A stretch of DNA of 49,819 bases from Bacteroidota bacterium (GTDB lineage: Bacteria > Bacteroidota > Ignavibacteria > UBA10030 > UBA8401): assembly GCA_030679145.1 (NCBI GenBank), contig JAUXTU010000048.1, positions 1 to 49,819 of the forward strand, given 5' to 3'. Shown piece by piece: positions 45,862-49,819 of the stretch; positions within the stretch are counted from its first letter, which is position 1; every line of letters starts with the position of its first letter. The notes beneath the pieces were generated by a model. The model was given only the letters and a program-made list of their open reading frames with translations. It did no database searches and was not told where the DNA came from. The translations under genes were made by a program, and so were the position numbers.

Positions 45862-47241
45862 ATGAAACGCTTAGTTCCGGTTTTGCTTTTCGTTTTACTC
45901 TTAGGAGTAAGCGCCAATGCGCAAGCATTATTTACAGAAACGTTTGATTATAACGATGGTGCATTAACTATCACTACACCATACTTAAATGCTACTTCTT
46001 CCCATTATCCTGTCGCTGAAGATAATGTTAGTGGCGGATTATGGGTAAATAATTCAACAAGTACATTTGACGATCCTTTGTTGGTTGAATCAGGTGCACT
46101 GACCTATTCTGGCTATTCATTATCTGGCGTGGGGAAAAAACTTTTTTGTACAAATCTAGCTTCAAATAGTAGCAATAATAGGGGATATAGAAATTTTTCA
46201 TCAGCACAAACAGGAAAAGTATATTATTCTATGATGATAAAAATACAAACATTAACGGGAATGGGCGGAGGAAATTATATTATTGCTCTTTGTGCGGCTA
46301 GTAGCACAAGTTCAGGATCTTTAAGAGGCTTTTTATATATTGGGAATGGTACTATTCCAGGAACAAATTTTAAGATTGGCATAGCCGGTCCATCAACTAC
46401 TACAAAGTATTATTCATCTTTAGATCTTGATCCTGCAAATACCTATTTAGTCGTAGTATGTTATGACCGCACTGTTTCACAAGCAACGTTATGGATAAAC
46501 CCCGATCTATCTGGTCCAGAACCGGTAAGTTTCGATGCACAAACTCCAGCAGGTGCGGCTGATGCTCTTTCTGCCATCGGAGATATCATTATTTATCAAA
46601 AAGCTGTTTATCCAAAAATTTACTTAGGTGGCATAAAAGTGGCATCAACTTGGGGTGATGCACCGCTTCCGGTAGAACTTACTTCGTTTACTGCATCAGC
46701 AAAAAATAGTTCAGTTGAATTGAAATGGAATACCGCTACAGAAACAAACAATGCCGGTTTTGCAATTGAAAGAAAAGCAAGTGATAATGGACAATTGACA
46801 ATGAATAATTGGAACAAAGTCGGATTTGTAGAAGGACACGGAACAAGCAACGCACCGCAATCATACAGCTACGTTGATGCAAATGCCACAGGAAAAGTTT
46901 CGTATCGCTTAAAACAAATTGATCGAGATGGTAAGTTTACCTATTCATCAGTTGTTGAAGCGACGGTCACAGTTCCGGACGCATACACGCTTATCCAGAA
47001 TTACCCGAATCCGTTTAACCCGACAACAAATATCAGGTACCAAATTGCCAAAGAAGGATTTGTAAAATTATCGATATTTGATATTCTTGGAAGAGAAGTT
47101 GCAATGCTTGTTAATGGTGTGCAGTCAAAAGGATTGCATACATCGAGTTTTAACGCATCATTGTTAAACAGTGGAGTGTATTTTTATAAACTCGAAACAG
47201 CAGAGTTTACAAAGACAATGAAGATGATGTTGGTGAAATAA
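45862..47241 (+). CDS. Secreted LamG-like protein with Fn3-like and T9SS sorting domains
   Basis: 459 residues. The signal peptide is about 1-21 (ends ANAQ). Residues about 22-270 are a paralogue of the first domain of the preceding protein (LFTETFDYNDGALT, ALTYSGYSLSGVGKKLF, GKVYYSMMIKIQ, TYLVVVCYDR, TLWINPDLSG). A segment starting LPVELTSFTASAKNSSVELKWNTATETNNAGFAIER is the Fn3-like stretch common before sorting domains in this group. The end (TLIQNYPNPFNPTTNIRYQ to MMLVK) is a type IX secretion domain. AAGGAG precedes the ATG. Function is probably surface binding; no catalytic motif is visible. Confidence 0.82.
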   Translation: MKRLVPVLLFVLLLGVSANAQALFTETFDYNDGALTITTPYLNATSSHYPVAEDNVSGGLWVNNSTSTFDDPLLVESGALTYSGYSLSGVGKKLFCTNLASNSSNNRGYRNFSSAQTGKVYYSMMIKIQTLTGMGGGNYIIALCAASSTSSGSLRGFLYIGNGTIPGTNFKIGIAGPSTTTKYYSSLDLDPANTYLVVVCYDRTVSQATLWINPDLSGPEPVSFDAQTPAGAADALSAIGDIIIYQKAVYPKIYLGGIKVASTWGDAPLPVELTSFTASAKNSSVELKWNTATETNNAGFAIERKASDNGQLTMNNWNKVGFVEGHGTSNAPQSYSYVDANATGKVSYRLKQIDRDGKFTYSSVVEATVTVPDAYTLIQNYPNPFNPTTNIRYQIAKEGFVKLSIFDILGREVAMLVNGVQSKGLHTSSFNASLLNSGVYFYKLETAEFTKTMKMMLVK

Positions 47242-47270
47242 ATACAATAAGTAACAATTTATTATAACAG

Positions 47271-47305
47271 AAGGCGATCAAACAATATTGTTTGATCGCC
47301 TTTTC
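47271..47305 (+). terminator. Rho-independent terminator
   Basis: A perfect 32-bp palindrome (47271-47302, AAGGCGATCAAACAAT and its complement), with the T-run TTTT (47301-47304) at its right edge, lies 30 bases after the stop of the T9SS gene. GC pairs are at the base of the stem. It may act in both directions; the minus-strand response regulator gene ends at 47862. Confidence 0.88.
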
Positions 47306-47861
47306 TATTTTTGCACAAGGTGTATGTTCATTTACATTAAGATCCGAAGTCTGAGACAATATCTTTTTGTAACTATACTTCGAAATATATCATAACCGCA
47401 ACATTGTCCGTTAACTCTAGCGAGCGCAAGACTTTGTCGCAGTTACGATTGTGTTACGATTAAGATTTTTTGATCGGTAATTTAAATTCGAGGTGTAAAT
47501 CTAGATCTAAATCAAATTGCGGATTCGTGAGTAGATTCGAACGTTTTTTGTTAGTAGGTGAACCACTGTTTGATACCCCGCTACTAAAAACAGAGTAAAA
47601 ACGGCAACTAAACGGTTGTCGTTTTCTGTTTTAAAGAGGTACCAACTTGAACTTTTCTGATAGGAAAGATTGAATAAAAACAGAGGGTTGATTAAATAGA
47701 ACATTACAAAAACCATGAAAAAAATTACACATATAAAACCTTTTCCAATCGTTCCAAATTAATTCTGTAAAAAAATTGGTAAAGTAACAAATATTTATAA
47801 CCATTCAGTTTAGAATATAGTATTTTCGTTCCCATGATGTAAATTTCAAGCCAAGCGTTTA
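47306..47861. other. Convergent intergenic region without a recognised gene
   Basis: About 556 bp between the terminator and the end of the response regulator gene. A 69-residue open frame on the minus strand (47507-47716) has no recognisable domain, no good ribosome binding site and atypical composition. I do not regard it as a gene. No tRNA, CRISPR or long repeat is visible. Confidence 0.5.
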
Positions 47862-48233
47862 CTATAATTCATTCGGGAACCGCAAAGCAGATTTAATTTT
47901 TTCCATGAGTAAGATTGCGTCAAACGGTTTTAGAAAAAAACCAAATGCGCCGTTTTTCAAAGATTCTTCTTTAATTTGGGAAGATCCATAACCGGTGGCA
48001 ATAATGATTTTTGCATTATGATCATAGGATAAAATTTGCTTCAATACATCCCTTCCATCTAAACTTGGTAATCCCAGGTCGAGAATTACAACATCGGGAT
48101 TTTCTTTTTTATAGATCATGATTCCCTGAGGTCCATCCGCTGTAGTAAGAATCGTAAAACCCTCTTCAGTCAGGAAATTACTCAAGGCTCTCAACATCAT
48201 TTCATCATCGTCAATAATAAGTACTTTGCTCAT
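47862..48233 (-). CDS. Single-domain response regulator (CheY-like receiver)
   Basis: About 123 residues from the ATG at 48233, which has AAGGAA upstream and starts MSKVLIIDDDEMM. An earlier ATG at 48308 would add a leader overlapping the glycosyltransferase gene. Acidic pocket Asp8-Asp10, phospho-acceptor Asp52 in VVILDLGLP, and the conserved Lys in FLKPF are all present. No output domain. It begins 4 bp after the upstream glycosyltransferase stop, so the two are expressed together and it may relay a signal to polysaccharide synthesis. No sensor kinase is in the window. Confidence 0.9.
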   Translation of the reverse strand: MSKVLIIDDDEMMLRALSNFLTEEGFTILTTADGPQGIMIYKKENPDVVILDLGLPSLDGRDVLKQILSYDHNAKIIIATGYGSSQIKEESLKNGAFGFFLKPFDAILLMEKIKSALRFPNEL

Positions 48234-48237
48234 AAAA

Positions 48238-49819
48238 TTATTCCTTAATAGGTCCTTCGACATTTTTTTTGCCTTCTTGATTCTCGCGTGTTGTGCGTAC
48301 CCATTCACCTGAACGTGCCGCAGTAAAAAGCTTACTAAAAAGACTTACCTTCCATAGCACATAAAATGGCAGATATAGAAGTGCTGCATATGTCGAGCGA
48401 TCTGCTCGAGAAACTATCAACCCGATGAACATGTGTGCAAAACCTATAAGTGAAACGATTCCCCACAGAAGTACAAACATTTCCATCTCAACAATACCAA
48501 TTAATGTAATAATAGAACTGATAAATAACATACCAAGACTTACTATCAACAGATTAACAAGAGCTGGTGTAATAAGATCAATCAACCTGTCAAAATACTT
48601 GTATGAACGCCGCTGAACTGCTGCTCGTAATAAAGGAAAGAAATAATGACGGATAACAGGAAAACGGCCTCCTTCCCATCTTGCCCGTTGACTTTTCGCA
48701 TTTGCCGATTGCGTCGGCATGGTTGCTAATACCACTGCCTCCGGTGCAAAATCAGTTTGAAATCCATGCAGAAGCAACTGTAATCCAAACTCAAGATCCT
48801 CAGCAATCGAATAGGCTTTCCAAGGAACTGTTTTAATTATATCGACAGAAAAACACATACCATTTCCGTGTAATCCTGTCGGACAATTAATAACTTTGCG
48901 GCCCAATGCCCGAACATAATTATAGAGGAGAAATCCTATTCTCGTCATTTCAGAACTCCAAACACCGGGTTGAGGTTCCACAACATCAGTAGCTTGAATC
49001 ACCCTTGACCCACGATCTAAATAATAATTCAATACCGTAAGGAAATTTGTTGACGCAACACTGTCGGCATCAATAACAACGAAAGCATCATTTCCAAGAT
49101 TTTCAGACAACAATTTATCAAAACACCATCTGAGCGCAAATCCTTTCCCTCGTAATTCTGTATTGGTCCTTTCAAAAACATTTGCACCAATTCCGGTTGC
49201 AATTTCGGCGGTTTTATCGGTACAATTATCTGCGATAACAACAACATCAAAACGATCGCGAGGGTAATCAATTTTAAAAATGCTCAGTAACGTCCTTTCA
49301 ATGGAAGTTTCTTCATTGTGAGCTGGAATGATAATGCAGAATTTTCTTAACCTTGAACTAAGAAAAGATGTTTGCTGCTTCACAAATAATGCGAGAATGC
49401 TCAACATACACAAATAGACAATGAAGAAGCCAAAAATAATTAATAATGTATATTGAAAGAGACTTATCATAATTGTCGTATTTCGTGAAATGAGTATTGC
49501 TTTGGGATATTTTTGTACAGCAGTATCTAAAATTGTTTGACCGTGTAATATAAAAGGGGCTCCTTGTTGTATTCTAGAATCATAAATATATAGAATAGCA
49601 TCGCCGATAAAAGGAATTTTGAAAGAACGAACATTGCCTCCTTCTACGGTACCAGAAAAAGTGGTTATACCAGTTTCCGGATTAAACCATTCAACATTAA
49701 GATTTCCTGATGTAGCAGACAAGTCAACAACAATGGCACTTGACGAAGAAGGATCATACACCAAATACTCCGCTCCGGTAGCAGAAGAATTTGCTAAACA
49801 ATATGTTGTAGACGAAAGA
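48238..49819 (-). CDS. Partial: glycoside-hydrolase C-terminal domain fused to a membrane GT2 glycosyltransferase
   Basis: The frame is open to the right edge of the window, so the 5' end is missing; the TTG at 49764 is not a real start. The first roughly 80 visible residues (YCLANSSATGAEYLVYDPSS, VEWFNPETGITTFSGTV, RSFKIPFIGDAILYIYD) look like the collagen-binding-like C-terminal domain seen after DUF4038/GH140-type hydrolase barrels. A transmembrane helix follows (TLLIIFGFFIVYLCMLSILALF), then a GT2 domain. The GT2 domain has FCIIIPAHNEE, DNCTDKT, the DAD of VVIDADS, the ED of IAEDLEF and the QRARW form of QxxRW. Three or four more helices end in GEWVRTTR. It probably makes an exopolysaccharide or glycan at the inner membrane. 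Confidence 0.8.
   Translation of the reverse strand, partial: LSSTTYCLANSSATGAEYLVYDPSSSSAIVVDLSATSGNLNVEWFNPETGITTFSGTVEGGNVRSFKIPFIGDAILYIYDSRIQQGAPFILHGQTILDTAVQKYPKAILISRNTTIMISLFQYTLLIIFGFFIVYLCMLSILALFVKQQTSFLSSRLRKFCIIIPAHNEETSIERTLLSIFKIDYPRDRFDVVVIADNCTDKTAEIATGIGANVFERTNTELRGKGFALRWCFDKLLSENLGNDAFVVIDADSVASTNFLTVLNYYLDRGSRVIQATDVVEPQPGVWSSEMTRIGFLLYNYVRALGRKVINCPTGLHGNGMCFSVDIIKTVPWKAYSIAEDLEFGLQLLLHGFQTDFAPEAVVLATMPTQSANAKSQRARWEGGRFPVIRHYFFPLLRAAVQRRSYKYFDRLIDLITPALVNLLIVSLGMLFISSIITLIGIVEMEMFVLLWGIVSLIGFAHMFIGLIVSRADRSTYAALLYLPFYVLWKVSLFSKLFTAARSGEWVRTTRENQEGKKNVEGPIKE

Noticed and set aside
47519-47590. tRNA-like text (ATTCGAAC, GGTTCACC)
   Set aside because: The T-loop-like words do not sit in a cloverleaf: acceptor arms do not pair and no anticodon stem could be formed.
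47507-47716. 69-residue minus-strand open frame in the convergent gap
   Set aside because: Hydrophobic and AT-biased with no domain, no ribosome binding site and no neighbour that would explain it.
1-49819. CRISPR array, rRNA genes, transposase or phage genes
   Set aside because: No regularly spaced repeats, no rRNA text and no recombinase-like proteins were found. The only mobile-looking DNA is the non-coding palindromic repeats.

Overview
The window looks like the chromosome of a Bacteroidota/Chlorobiota-group bacterium, most likely an Ignavibacteria-type lineage. It is AT-rich and has clear AAGGAG-like ribosome binding sites in front of many genes. Three secreted proteins end in type IX secretion sorting domains with the NYPNPFNPxTTI signature that is typical of Ignavibacteria. 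There is a TonB-dependent receptor but no SusD partner. Lineage is an inference from these traits; no rRNA gene is present.

From about 43.8 kb down to 0.25 kb almost every gene lies on the minus strand with very short gaps. Together they form a large uronate/pectin utilization locus. In transcription order it holds: a TonB receptor, a T9SS-exported beta-helix protein, a GntR-LacI regulator, a GH2 beta-glucuronidase, a sodium:solute symporter, two purple-acid-phosphatase-like enzymes, a lyase-like (alpha/alpha) toroid protein, glycerate kinase, an esterase, a small alpha-barrel protein, an ExuT-type transporter, a 1015-residue unrecognised secreted protein, a paralogue of the toroid protein, a NagB-like isomerase, PL22 oligogalacturonate lyase, GH28, GH105, a Tat-exported Gfo/Idh/MocA protein, an SDR mannonate oxidoreductase, mannonate dehydratase UxuA, KDG kinase, a LarA-superfamily epimerase, 6-phosphogluconate dehydrogenase, PdxB, an ECF S component, uronate isomerase UxaC, tagaturonate epimerase UxaE and a second ExuT.

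The inferred logic is as follows. GH28, PL22, GH105 and GH2 release galacturonate, unsaturated galacturonate and glucuronate, and MFS/SSS carriers import them. UxaC isomerizes both uronates. UxaE converts tagaturonate to fructuronate, the SDR reduces fructuronate to mannonate, UxuA gives 2-keto-3-deoxygluconate and KdgK phosphorylates it. The LarA homologue next to Gnd suggests a side branch between mannonate and gluconate. KduI, KduD and KDPG aldolase are not in the window.

From 44.0 to 47.2 kb two plus-strand genes encode T9SS-exported proteins with a shared N-terminal domain. They are expressed divergently from the TonB receptor through well-formed sigma70-like promoters and end in strong hairpins. 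At the right edge, on the minus strand, are a receiver-only response regulator and an unusual partial gene. That gene fuses the C-terminal domain of a secreted glycoside hydrolase to a membrane GT2 glycosyltransferase.

Dispersed palindromic repeats of at least three families lie between the operon genes. One copy sits in frame inside a signal-peptide region.
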